A stretch of 64,000 nucleotides of DNA from NCBI RefSeq assembly GCF_000708885.1, contig NZ_JEOE01000006.1, forward strand, positions 62,001 to 126,000, given 5' to 3'. The translations under genes and the position numbers were made by a program. Position 1 is the stretch's first letter, and every line of letters starts with the position of its first letter. The stretch is from Cellulomonas sp. HZM. GTDB lineage: Bacteria; Actinomycetota; Actinomycetes; Actinomycetales; Cellulomonadaceae. A model generated the notes under the pieces. It made no database searches and had not been told where the DNA came from. It saw only the letters and a list, made by a program, of their open reading frames with translations. Shown piece by piece: positions 36,093 through 44,887 of this stretch.

Positions 36093-38355
36093 CCGCCAGC
36101 ACGCTCTGCGCGGGCTGCGCGCTGCCGAACAGCCAGCCCTGCCCGTACCGCCAGCCGTTGCGGTGCAGGAAGTCCGCCTGCTCCATGTGCTCGATGCCCT
36201 CCGCGATCGTCACCATCGCGAGCTCACGCGCGAGCGCACCGAGCGCGCGGGCGACCTTGCCCGCGGTGGGGTCGTCGGGGATCCCTGACGTGAACGACAT
36301 GTCGAGCTTCACGCCCGCGACCGGCAGGTCGCGCAGGTAGGACAGCGGCGACTGGCCGGTGCCGAAGTCGTCCAGGAGCACCGGCACGCCGGCGGCGGAG
36401 AGCTGCGTGAGCTCGTGCCGGATGCGCGTGCCGGACGCGACGAGCGACGTCTCGGTCAGCTCGACGACGATCCGTCCCGCCATGACGCGGTGCCGCGAGA
36501 TCTCGGCGAGCAGCGTCGTCGCGAACTCGCCGTCGCCGAGCTGGTCGGCGGACACGTTGACCGACACCCACTTCGTCGGGTCGGGCATGCGCGCGACGGT
36601 CTCGACGACCTGCCGTGCGACGTGCTGGCCGAGCTGGACCGCGAGCCCGCCCTCCTGCGCGAGCGGCAGGAACGCCTGCGGGAGCAGCAGCCCGCGGTAC
36701 GGGTGGTGCCAGCGCACGAGCGCCTCGTACCCGACGACGCGCGCGTCGCCCAGGTCGACGATCGGCTGGTAGTGGGCGACGAGCTCGCCGGCCTCGAGCG
36801 CGCCCGCGAGCTCGCTCTGCAGCCCGGCGCCGGAGATGTGGCTCATCGTGGGGTCGTACACCTCGGTGCGGCCCCGCCCTGCGGCCTTGGCGCGGTAGAG
36901 CGCGGCGTCCGCGGCCGCGAGCATCGCCGGCGCTCCCCCGTCGGCCATGTCCGGGTCCGCCAGCGCGATGCCGATGCTCGCGGCGACCGCGAGCCGGCGG
37001 CGCGCGACGCGCACGGGCTCCTGCAGTCCGGCGTGGATCGCGGCGGCGACCTCGAACACGGCCTTCGGGCCGTCGATGTCCTGCACGACGACGACGAACT
37101 CGTCGCCGCCGAGCCGCGCGACCGTCCCGCGCCGGGCGGTCGCGGCCCGCAGCACGCCGGCGACGTGCACGAGGACCTCGTCGCCCGCAGCGTGCCCGTA
37201 GCGGTCGTTGATCTCCTTGAAGCCGTCGAGGTCGCACGCGAGCACCGCGACGCGGTCGACCACGCCGGGCTGCTCGAGCACGGACTGCAGCACCTCCTGC
37301 AGCAGCGTGCGGTTCGCGAGGCCCGTCAGCGGGTCGTGCATCGCGCGGTGCGTGAGCATCTCGGCCTGCAGCCGCGACTCGGTGGAGTCGCGCACCTGGA
37401 CGACGAAGTGGTCGGGCGCTCCGGTGGGCGTGCGCACGAGGGCGGCATCGAGCACGACCCACACGAGGTGCCCGTCGGCGCGCTGGTAGCGCTTCTCGAG
37501 CGAGAACCGGTGCTGGCTGCCCTGCAGGAGCCGCTCGACCTCCTCGCGCTCGGCGTCACGCGTCTCGGGCGTCCCCAGGTCGGCCATCGGGTAGCCACGC
37601 AGCGCCGCGACGCTCGTGCCCAGGAGCTCGGCGAGCGCGGCGTTGGCTTCGACGACACGCCACTCGAGGTCGACGAGCGCCATGCCGATCGGCGCGTTCT
37701 CCATCGCGACCCGGAACTGCGTCTCGCTGCGCGACAGCGCGGCCTCGACCTCGCGTCGGCCCGTGACGTCGACCAGGGTCGTCAGCACGGCCGGCTGCTC
37801 GCCGTCGCCGGCAGGCACCAGCTGGCTGGACACCTGCACCATGCGCGCCTGGCCCTGCGCCCCTCCGGGCAGTGCGATGCCGACGAGCTCGGAATCGACC
37901 GTGAAGCCCGAGTGCCCCGTGCCCGTGCGGTGGCCGAGCACCGCGGCGGGGTTCATCGCGAGACCCGCCTCGTTGACCAGGACGATCGGCAGGTCCGTGA
38001 GCTGACGCCCGTTCGACGACGCCACCTCGAGGCCGAGGATCGCCGCGGCCCGCTCCGACATGTCGAGCACCTTGCCGGTGAGCGACGAGACGAGCGCGCC
38101 CTCCTTGGTCACCGACTGGAGCGCGTCGTACCGGTGCCGCAGCTCGCGGGACAGCGCGAGCGCCTCGTTCGCGCGCCGCACCTCGCGCCGCTGCCGCGCC
38201 ATCAGGACGAGCACCGCGAGCAGCGCCACCACCGCGATCGCGCCGATGACGGTCGTCACCGTGCTGACCGTGTCGGACACCGCGACGTGCGGCGTGAGCG
38301 ACGTGCTCGGCGGCTGCGACGACCGGGCGGCGCCCGTCGCGACGAGGTCGTTCAC
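36076..38355 (-). CDS. Membrane PAS-GGDEF-EAL cyclic-di-GMP protein
   Basis: 759 residues. One membrane helix (about 33-53) is followed by a short coiled coil, two PAS-like domains (about 75-200 and 205-330), a GGDEF domain with intact GGDEF at 416-420 and an EAL domain with EAL at 544-546. The EAL catalytic set looks complete ('VSVNVSADQL', 'VELTETSL', DDFGTG at 662-667, 'KLDMSF', 'AEGIEH'). No RxxD inhibitory site is seen before GGDEF. It could both make and degrade c-di-GMP, switched by the PAS domains. The ATG at 38355 overlaps the ftsK stop (ATGA), so translation is coupled to the DNA translocase gene. Confidence 0.92.
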   Translation of the reverse strand: MNDLVATGAARSSQPPSTSLTPHVAVSDTVSTVTTVIGAIAVVALLAVLVLMARQRREVRRANEALALSRELRHRYDALQSVTKEGALVSSLTGKVLDMSERAAAILGLEVASSNGRQLTDLPIVLVNEAGLAMNPAAVLGHRTGTGHSGFTVDSELVGIALPGGAQGQARMVQVSSQLVPAGDGEQPAVLTTLVDVTGRREVEAALSRSETQFRVAMENAPIGMALVDLEWRVVEANAALAELLGTSVAALRGYPMADLGTPETRDAEREEVERLLQGSQHRFSLEKRYQRADGHLVWVVLDAALVRTPTGAPDHFVVQVRDSTESRLQAEMLTHRAMHDPLTGLANRTLLQEVLQSVLEQPGVVDRVAVLACDLDGFKEINDRYGHAAGDEVLVHVAGVLRAATARRGTVARLGGDEFVVVVQDIDGPKAVFEVAAAIHAGLQEPVRVARRRLAVAASIGIALADPDMADGGAPAMLAAADAALYRAKAAGRGRTEVYDPTMSHISGAGLQSELAGALEAGELVAHYQPIVDLGDARVVGYEALVRWHHPYRGLLLPQAFLPLAQEGGLAVQLGQHVARQVVETVARMPDPTKWVSVNVSADQLGDGEFATTLLAEISRHRVMAGRIVVELTETSLVASGTRIRHELTQLSAAGVPVLLDDFGTGQSPLSYLRDLPVAGVKLDMSFTSGIPDDPTAGKVARALGALARELAMVTIAEGIEHMEQADFLHRNGWRYGQGWLFGSAQPAQSVLAVSPSA

Positions 38356-41093
38356 CGGCCCGCGCCGGACCAGCCGGCGTCGTCCCCCTCGTCGTCGTCG
38401 AAGTAGTCCGTCGCGACGGGCGGGTCGCCGGGCATGCCCTCGTCCGCCCCGGGCTCGCCACGCAGCATCGCGAGCGTGCCCGGCAGGTCGTCGGGCTGCA
38501 CGAGCACCTCACGCGCCTTGGAACCCTCGGACGGGCCGACGATCTCGCGCGACTCGAGCAGGTCCATGAGCCGCCCCGCCTTGGCGAAGCCGACGCGCAG
38601 CTTGCGCTGCAGCATCGACGTCGACCCGAACTGCGAGGTCACGACGAGCTCGGCGGCCTGCAGGAGCAGGTCCAGGTCGTCGCCGATGTCCTCGTCGACC
38701 TGCTTCTTCGCCGCCGCGACCGCAACGTCCTGCCGGTACACGGGCTTGAGCTGCTTCTTGACGTGCTCGACGACCGCGTGGATCTCGGACTCGGCGACCC
38801 AGGCGCCCTGCGTGCGCATCGGCTTGGCGGCGCCCATCGGCAGGAACAGCGCGTCGCCCTGCCCGATGAGCTTCTCCGCACCGGGCTGGTCGAGCACCAC
38901 GCGGGAGTCGGTGAGCGAGCTCGTCGCGAAGGCGAGCCGCGACGGGACGTTGGCCTTGATGAGACCGGTGACGACGTCGACCGACGGGCGCTGGGTCGCG
39001 AGCACCAGGTGGATGCCCGCGGCGCGTGCGAGCTGCGTGATGCGCTGGATCGAGGCCTCGACGTCGCGCGGCGCGACCATCATCAGGTCCGCGAGCTCGT
39101 CGACGATCACGAGCAGGTAGGGGTAGGTCGCGATCTTGCGCTCCGAGCCGGGCAGCGGCTTGACCTTGCCGGCCCGCACCGCGACGTTGAAGTCGTCGAC
39201 GTGCTTGAACCCGAACATCGCGAGGTCGTCGTACCGCGCCTCCATCTCCCGCACGACCCACTCGAGCGCCTCGGCGGCCTTCTTGGGGTTCGTGATGATC
39301 GGCGTGATGAGGTGCGGGATGCCCTCGTAGATCGTCAGCTCGACGCGCTTGGGGTCGACGAGCACCATGCGGACCTCGTCGGGCGTCGAGCGCATGAGGA
39401 TCGAGACGATCATCGAGTTGACGAAGCTGGACTTGCCCGCGCCGGTCGCGCCCGCGACGAGCAGGTGCGGCATCTTGGCGAGGTTCGCCGTGACGTAGCC
39501 GCCCTCGACGTCCTTGCCCACGCCGATGACCATCGGGTGGTCGGAGCGCTTCGCGGCCGCGGACCGCAGCACGTCCCCGAGCGCGACCGTCTCGCGGTCG
39601 GTGTTGGGGATCTCGATGCCGATCGCCGACTTGCCGGGGATGGGCGACAGGATGCGCACGTCCGCGCTGGCCACCGCGTACGCGATGTTCTTGCTCAGCG
39701 CCGTGACGCGCTCGACCTTGGTGCCCGAGCCGAGCTCGACCTCGTAGCGCGTGACCGTCGGACCGCGCGTGAAGCCCGTGACCTGGGCGTTGATCTCGAA
39801 CTGCTCGAGCACGTTGGTGAGCGCCTCGACGACGCGGTCGTTGGCGGCCGAGCGCACCTTGTGCGGCGCACCCTTCGCGAGCGAGTCCTCCGAGGGCAGC
39901 GTGTACAGGACGTCGCCCTCGAGCATCGGCTGCTCACCGCGTGGGACGGGCGTCGTGGGGGGCGCGGCCAGCGGGGCCGACGAGCCGCCGGTGCGCTCAC
40001 GCTCCTCCAGCACGGCCGTCGGGACGGTGTCGGGCGCGGGCTCGAGCACCGTCGTCTCGTCGTCGGGCGCGACCGTCGCGGCGCGCACGAACGCCTCGTC
40101 GCCGTCGTACCCGTCGAGGCGGTCCTCGTCGGGCTCGTCGACGTCGCTCGCGCGCTCGGGCTTGCGCCGCAGGAGCCCGCGGCGCTTGCGAGGGGCGGGC
40201 TCCTCGTCGTCGTCGAACGCCGTGTGACCCGCGTTGATGACGAGCGGTGCGTCGTCGTCCTCGCCGTCCTCGGCCACGCCGTCGGCGTCGTGGTGAGCGC
40301 CCGTGAGGCGGTGGTAGCCGCTGCGCAGGCGCGGGACCACCTGGTGCACGGGGGTCGCGGTCACGACGAGCACGCCGAAGAACGCGAGCAGGAGCAGCAG
40401 GATCACGGCCACGGGTGCGGTGAGCAGGCTCGCGAGCGGGTTGCCGACCGCGTAGCCGACGATGCCACCCGCCTCGCGCAGCGCGGGGAAGTCGTCGGTC
40501 CCGGGCATGCCCTTCGAGATCTGCACGATGCCGCAGACGGCGAGCAGGATCGCGCCCAGGCCGATGCCCATGCGACCGTTCGCCTGGACGCGCTCGGGGT
40601 GCCGCATGAGGCGCACCGCGATCATGAGCAGCAGCACGGGGACGACGACCCCGACGACGCCGAACGTGCCCGCGACCACCGAGTGGACCGCGTCGCCGGC
40701 CGTGCCGCTCAGCGCCCACCACTCGCGCGCGGCGACCACGACCGCCAGGCCGAGCAGCGCGAACGCGACGCCGTCGCGACGGTGCGCGGGATCGAGGTCG
40801 CGAGCGCCGTGACCCATGCGACGTGCGGTGCCGCCGATGAGGTGCGCGCAGCCCATCCAGACGCCCTTGACCATCCGCACGGGCAGCGCGGGACGCGCGG
40901 GGGGTGCGGGCTTGCGGTTCTGGGGGCGGCTCGACGCGCCGCGCGGGGCCGCGGGCTTGGAGGTGGGCTTCGACGTGGGCTTGGAGCTCGACCGGGGCGC
41001 CGCGGGGGCGGCGCTCCTGCCGGACGAGCGCGACGACGACGCCGTGGACCGAGCGCCGGGGCGGGCGCCTGAGGAGGACGTACGAGTCGCCAT
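38352..41093 (-). CDS. ftsK: DNA translocase FtsK/SpoIIIE
   Basis: A 913-residue septal DNA pump. A basic Ser/Pro-rich N-terminus (about 75 residues) precedes four membrane helices between about 110 and 270. An acidic linker to about 430 follows, then the alpha/beta motor with Walker A GATGAGKS at 548-555 and Walker B 'LLVIVDELADLM', and the C-terminal gamma winged helix ('STSMLQRKLRVGFAKAGRL') that reads KOPS/SRS sites. The ATG at 41093 was chosen; TACCTT (minus strand, 41101-41106) ends 7 bases upstream, so the message may be leaderless. The downstream GGDEF-EAL gene overlaps it. Confidence 0.96.
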   Translation of the reverse strand: MATRTSSSGARPGARSTASSSRSSGRSAAPAAPRSSSKPTSKPTSKPAAPRGASSRPQNRKPAPPARPALPVRMVKGVWMGCAHLIGGTARRMGHGARDLDPAHRRDGVAFALLGLAVVVAAREWWALSGTAGDAVHSVVAGTFGVVGVVVPVLLLMIAVRLMRHPERVQANGRMGIGLGAILLAVCGIVQISKGMPGTDDFPALREAGGIVGYAVGNPLASLLTAPVAVILLLLLAFFGVLVVTATPVHQVVPRLRSGYHRLTGAHHDADGVAEDGEDDDAPLVINAGHTAFDDDEEPAPRKRRGLLRRKPERASDVDEPDEDRLDGYDGDEAFVRAATVAPDDETTVLEPAPDTVPTAVLEERERTGGSSAPLAAPPTTPVPRGEQPMLEGDVLYTLPSEDSLAKGAPHKVRSAANDRVVEALTNVLEQFEINAQVTGFTRGPTVTRYEVELGSGTKVERVTALSKNIAYAVASADVRILSPIPGKSAIGIEIPNTDRETVALGDVLRSAAAKRSDHPMVIGVGKDVEGGYVTANLAKMPHLLVAGATGAGKSSFVNSMIVSILMRSTPDEVRMVLVDPKRVELTIYEGIPHLITPIITNPKKAAEALEWVVREMEARYDDLAMFGFKHVDDFNVAVRAGKVKPLPGSERKIATYPYLLVIVDELADLMMVAPRDVEASIQRITQLARAAGIHLVLATQRPSVDVVTGLIKANVPSRLAFATSSLTDSRVVLDQPGAEKLIGQGDALFLPMGAAKPMRTQGAWVAESEIHAVVEHVKKQLKPVYRQDVAVAAAKKQVDEDIGDDLDLLLQAAELVVTSQFGSTSMLQRKLRVGFAKAGRLMDLLESREIVGPSEGSKAREVLVQPDDLPGTLAMLRGEPGADEGMPGDPPVATDYFDDDEGDDAGWSGAGR

Positions 41094-41248
41094 GGTCCTC
41101 AAGGTAGCCCGGCGGCATCCGCACGTCCGCGAGCGCCGGTGCGTGTCGCTGCGCGAGGGGCTGCAGCGCGCCGCCACGCGTCGGCACGCGCGCGCGACGC
41201 GCCGGGGCTCGATCTCCGCCGTCCCATCCGTCCGGATCGTGGGCGGCG

Positions 41249-41278
41249 TTGTGATGTAGGTAAGCCTCTCCTTATCAT
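41249..41278 (+). promoter_or_regulatory. Siderophore operon promoter with an iron box
   Basis: -35 TTGTGA (41249-41254), 18-base spacer, -10 TATCAT (41273-41278). Within it, GTAGGTAAGCCTCTCCTTA (41256-41274) matches 13 of 19 positions of the IdeR/DtxR iron-box consensus. The -10 ends 6 bases before the entA ATG, and no Shine-Dalgarno exists, so transcription should begin at the ATG itself (leaderless). The box lies between the -35 and -10, where an iron-loaded repressor would block polymerase. Confidence 0.6.
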
Positions 41279-41284
41279 CGTCAT

Positions 41285-42052
41285 ATGTTGACTCCAGGGG
41301 GCGTCGTCGTCACGGGTGCGGCGTCGGGCATCGGGCGCGCCGTCGCACTCCGGCTCGCGGCGCAGGGCGCGCCGGTCGCGCTCGTCGACCGCGACGCGAC
41401 GGGGCTCTCGGCGACGGCCGCCGCGGCGGAGCGGACGACCGGTGCCCCGGTGCTGACGCTGGTGGCCGACGTGACGTCCGACGGCGAGGTGGCGGCGGCA
41501 CTGGGGACGGCGCACGACCGGTTCGGACCGCTCGCGGGCCTGGTCACCGCCGCCGGGGTGCTGGAGCCCGGCGGTCTCGCCGACGTGTCCCGGGCCAGCT
41601 GGGACCGCCATCTCGCGGTCAACACGACGGGCGTGCTGCACTGCTTGCAGCGCGGCGCACCCCTGCTGCGCGACGGCGCGGCGGTCGTCGTCGTGAGCTC
41701 CAACGCCGCCCGCGTACCGCGCACCGGGATGCTCGCCTACGCCGCGTCGAAGGCCGCGACCTCGGCGCTCGCGAGGTGCGCGGGCCTCGAGCTCGCCGGG
41801 CGCGGCATCCGGTGCAACGTCGTGGAGCCGGGGAGCACCGACACCCCGATGCAGCGAGCGCTGTGGCCGGATCCGCTGGTGGGAGCCCACGTGGCGGTCG
41901 AGGGCGACCCTGGGTCGTTCCGCGTCGGCATCCCGCTCGGCAGGCTGGCCGAGCCCGAGGACGTGGCGGCCACGGTGTGCTTCCTGCTCTCGGACGACGC
42001 CCGCCACGTGACCCTCCAGCAGCTCTACGTCGACGGAGGTGCGTCGCTGTGA
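41285..42052 (+). CDS. entA: 2,3-dihydro-2,3-dihydroxybenzoate dehydrogenase
   Basis: A 255-residue short-chain dehydrogenase (EntA/DhbA) that oxidises 2,3-dihydro-DHB to 2,3-dihydroxybenzoate with NAD. The cofactor motif is 'VTGAASGIGRAV', 'DVTSDGEVAAAL' follows, the catalytic Ser is in 'VVVSSNAARVP', and Tyr152 and Lys156 are in 'YAASK'. First gene of the siderophore operon; its TGA overlaps entC (GTGA). By sequence alone it could be any SDR; the operon context fixes the role. Confidence 0.9.
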   Translation: MLTPGGVVVTGAASGIGRAVALRLAAQGAPVALVDRDATGLSATAAAAERTTGAPVLTLVADVTSDGEVAAALGTAHDRFGPLAGLVTAAGVLEPGGLADVSRASWDRHLAVNTTGVLHCLQRGAPLLRDGAAVVVVSSNAARVPRTGMLAYAASKAATSALARCAGLELAGRGIRCNVVEPGSTDTPMQRALWPDPLVGAHVAVEGDPGSFRVGIPLGRLAEPEDVAATVCFLLSDDARHVTLQQLYVDGGASL

Positions 42053-43188
42053 CGACGCTGACCACCTCGCGGCGCGACACCGCGCACGCGCCCTGCGCCC
42101 GGCCGCCCGTCGTCTTCACCGGCCTGGACGGCCCGTCGGGCGGCGACGTCCTGGACACGTGGACGACGAGCCGCTCGGACGAGGCGTGGGCGCGCGCGGT
42201 CGCGGACCGGCTCGGGACCGACGAGCGCGCGTACGTGTCGCTGTCGTTCGCACCGGGCGGTCCGGCCGTGGCCCACCGGGTCGCGGCGCGGCCCGTCCGC
42301 GTCTCCGGCACCGCGGTGCCGCTCGCCGACGTCCCCGGTGCCGCGGCGCTGCGCCACGACGTCGTGGCCGTCCCCGACGAGGCGACGTTCGCCGAGCACG
42401 TGCGCGTCGCGCTGGACCGGATCGAACGCGGAGCGCTCGAGAAGGTCGTGCTGGGACGGTGCCTGGACGTCGTCAGCGAGCCGCCGCTCGACCCCGCCGT
42501 CGTCGTCGCCCGCCTGCTCGCAGACCCGCCCGGTCCGCACGTCTTCTGCCTCCCGCTCGGCGACGACGTGCGCGGGCCGTTGCTGCTCGGGGCCAGCCCG
42601 GAGCTGCTGGTGCGCCGCACAGGCCCGGAGGTCCGCAGCACACCTCTGGCCGGATCCGCCCCGCGCGCGGACGACCCGCGCGTCGACGCCGAGCGCGCCG
42701 AGGCGCTGCAGGACTCCGCGAAGGACCTCGCGGAGCACGCGTTCGTCGTCGATGCGATCCGCGACGTCCTCGGACCGCTGTGCGTCGAGCTCCACGCGGA
42801 CGACCGGCCGCACCTCGTGCGCACCGACACCATGTGGCACCTCGCGACGCCGGTCGTCGGCCGGCTCGCGCCCGGGGCGCCCTCGGCTCTCGCGCTCGCC
42901 CGCATGCTGCACCCGACGCCCGCGGTGGGCGGCGTCCCCACGAGGGCGGCGCTCGACACGGTGGACGAGCTCGAGGGCGACCTGCGCGGCCACCTCGCGG
43001 GCAGCGTCGGCTGGGTCGACGGCGCGGGGGACGGCGAGTTCGCCGTCACGATCCGCGCGGGCGTGCTGCACGGTGCCCGGCTGCGGCTGTTCGCCGGCGC
43101 CGGCGTCGTGGCGGGTTCCGACCCGGGGGCCGAGGTGCGCGAGACGCGCGCCAAGCTGTCGACGATGGCGCGGGCGGTGGGGCTGTGA
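42049..43188 (+). CDS. entC: Isochorismate synthase
   Basis: A 379-residue chorismate-utilising enzyme (EntC/DhbC) that makes isochorismate, the first committed step. Motifs: 'ERGALEKVVLGR', 'LLGASPELLVRR', 'STPLAGSAPR', 'MWHLATPVVGRL', 'LHPTPAVGGVPT' and 'FAGAGVVAGSDP'. The C-terminal catalytic half is well conserved and the N-terminal 90 residues are divergent. GTG start overlapping entA; stop overlapping entE. Confidence 0.92.
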   Translation: MTTLTTSRRDTAHAPCARPPVVFTGLDGPSGGDVLDTWTTSRSDEAWARAVADRLGTDERAYVSLSFAPGGPAVAHRVAARPVRVSGTAVPLADVPGAAALRHDVVAVPDEATFAEHVRVALDRIERGALEKVVLGRCLDVVSEPPLDPAVVVARLLADPPGPHVFCLPLGDDVRGPLLLGASPELLVRRTGPEVRSTPLAGSAPRADDPRVDAERAEALQDSAKDLAEHAFVVDAIRDVLGPLCVELHADDRPHLVRTDTMWHLATPVVGRLAPGAPSALALARMLHPTPAVGGVPTRAALDTVDELEGDLRGHLAGSVGWVDGAGDGEFAVTIRAGVLHGARLRLFAGAGVVAGSDPGAEVRETRAKLSTMARAVGL

Positions 43189-44828
43189 GGTCGGCGCCCG
43201 CTCCCTTCGTCACGTGGCCGGTCGAGGAGCGCGGACGGTTCCGGGCCGCCGGGTACTGGACCGACGAGACGTTCGCCGACCTCGTGACCGACCGCACGGA
43301 CCGGTTCGCGGACCGGCTCGCGCTCGTCGCGACGGGATCGCGCGGGGGCGAGGTGCGCTGGACCTACGCCCGGCTCGGGCAGGAGGCCCGGCTCGCGGCC
43401 GGCCGCCTCGCCGCCGCACGCGTCGAACCGGGTGACCGCGTCGTCGTCGCGCTGCCCAACGTCGCCGAGCACGTCGCCGTCGTGCTCGGGTGCTTCCTGC
43501 TCGGCGCCGTCCCCGTGATGGCGCTCGCCGGTCACCGCGAGCTCGAGCTCACGCACTTCTGCGCGGTGGCCGACGCCGCCGCGCTCGTCGTGTGCGGCGA
43601 CACCGACGGGACGGACCACCTCGCTATCGCGGCTCTCGTGCGCAGCCGGGTCGCCGAGCGCGGCCTGCGGCCACCGGTCGTCGTCGACGTGCAGCGGTGG
43701 GGCCCGGCCGACACCGTCGTACCCGCCCCTGTCCCCCGCACGCACGCCGACGACCTGGGGCTGCTCCAGCTGTCCGGCGGGACCACCGGCGTCTCCAAGC
43801 TCATCCCCCGCACGCACGCCGACTACCTGTACTCGGTCCGGGCGTCGGTGGAGATCTGCGACGTCGACGCATCGACGGTCGCGCTGGTCACGCTGCCCGC
43901 CGGGCACAACTTCTCGCTCAGCTCGCCCGGTGTCCTCGGCGTGCTGCACGCGGGCGGCACGGTGGTCCTCGCGCGTGACCCGAGCCCGCGCACCGCGTTC
44001 CGGCTGATCGAGCGCGAGCGGGTCACGACCGCCGCCCTCGTGCCACCCCTCGCGCAGGCATGGCTCGCGGCGGCCCGGCGCCGGTCGCCCGACCTGTCGA
44101 GCCTGCGCACCGTGCAGGTCGGCGGTGCGAGGCTCGCCGACGCCGTGGCGGGCGAGATCGAGCCCGTGCTCGGCGCACGGCTCCAGCAGGTCTTCGGCAT
44201 GGCGGAGGGCCTGGTCTGCTACACGCGGGACGACGACGCCGACGAGCTGGTCCGCACGACGCAGGGCAGGCCGATCAGCGCGGACGACGAGATCAGGGTG
44301 GTCGACGCGGACGACGGTGACGTGCCCGACGGCACAGAGGGGAGCCTGCTCACGCGCGGTCCGTACACGATCCGCGGCTACTACGGCGCGGGCGAGGCCG
44401 ACGAGGCGTCGTTCACCGCCGACGGCTTCTACCGCACGGGCGACCGCGTGCGGCGGCTCGCGTCGGGGCACCTCGTCGTGACCGGCCGGGACAAGGACCA
44501 GATCAACCGCGGCGGCGAGAAGGTGTCGTGCACCGAGGTCGAAGGCGTGGTGCTCACGCACCCGGCCGTGCGCGACGCCGTGGCTGTCGGGCTGCCCGAC
44601 CCGTACCTGGGCGAGCGGGCGTGCCTCGTCGTGCGGCTCGAGCCGGACGCCCCGGCGGCGCTCGACGCCCCGGCCGAGCTCGCCGCCTACCTGCGCGCCG
44701 CGGGGCTGGCGACCTACAAGATCCCCGACGAGGTGGTCGTCGTCGACGAGCTGCCCGCGACGAACGTCGGCAAGAACAGCCGCCGGGACCTGCGACGGCT
44801 GCTCACCGAACGCCTCGTCGCACGCTGA
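43185..44828 (+). CDS. entE: 2,3-dihydroxybenzoate-AMP ligase
   Basis: A 547-residue stand-alone adenylation enzyme (EntE/DhbE) that activates the aryl acid and loads it on the EntB carrier domain. The phosphate loop LSGGTTG is at 196-202. Pocket residues can be aligned to DhbE: Asn242 (Asn235), Ser247 (Ser240) and Val344 (Val337). Ser rather than Cys, with Val rather than Leu, indicates 2,3-dihydroxybenzoate and not salicylate. The A8 motif 'RDKDQINRGGEKVS' and C-terminal 'TNVGKNSRRDLR' with the catalytic Lys are present. The GTG at 43185 overlaps the entC stop. Confidence 0.94.
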   Translation: MRSAPAPFVTWPVEERGRFRAAGYWTDETFADLVTDRTDRFADRLALVATGSRGGEVRWTYARLGQEARLAAGRLAAARVEPGDRVVVALPNVAEHVAVVLGCFLLGAVPVMALAGHRELELTHFCAVADAAALVVCGDTDGTDHLAIAALVRSRVAERGLRPPVVVDVQRWGPADTVVPAPVPRTHADDLGLLQLSGGTTGVSKLIPRTHADYLYSVRASVEICDVDASTVALVTLPAGHNFSLSSPGVLGVLHAGGTVVLARDPSPRTAFRLIERERVTTAALVPPLAQAWLAAARRRSPDLSSLRTVQVGGARLADAVAGEIEPVLGARLQQVFGMAEGLVCYTRDDDADELVRTTQGRPISADDEIRVVDADDGDVPDGTEGSLLTRGPYTIRGYYGAGEADEASFTADGFYRTGDRVRRLASGHLVVTGRDKDQINRGGEKVSCTEVEGVVLTHPAVRDAVAVGLPDPYLGERACLVVRLEPDAPAALDAPAELAAYLRAAGLATYKIPDEVVVVDELPATNVGKNSRRDLRRLLTERLVAR

Positions 44829-44887
44829 CCCGACGCGCACCCCACCCGCACGCGGTCGCCGACCGCCCGCACATCCCGGAGCCCAGC

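Noticed and set aside
43185-44828. Salicylate-activating enzyme (as in mycobactin or yersiniabactin paths)
   Set aside because: The pocket has Ser at the DhbE-240 position and Val at the 337 position; salicylate enzymes have Cys and Leu. entA, entB and entC in the same operon also indicate DHB.
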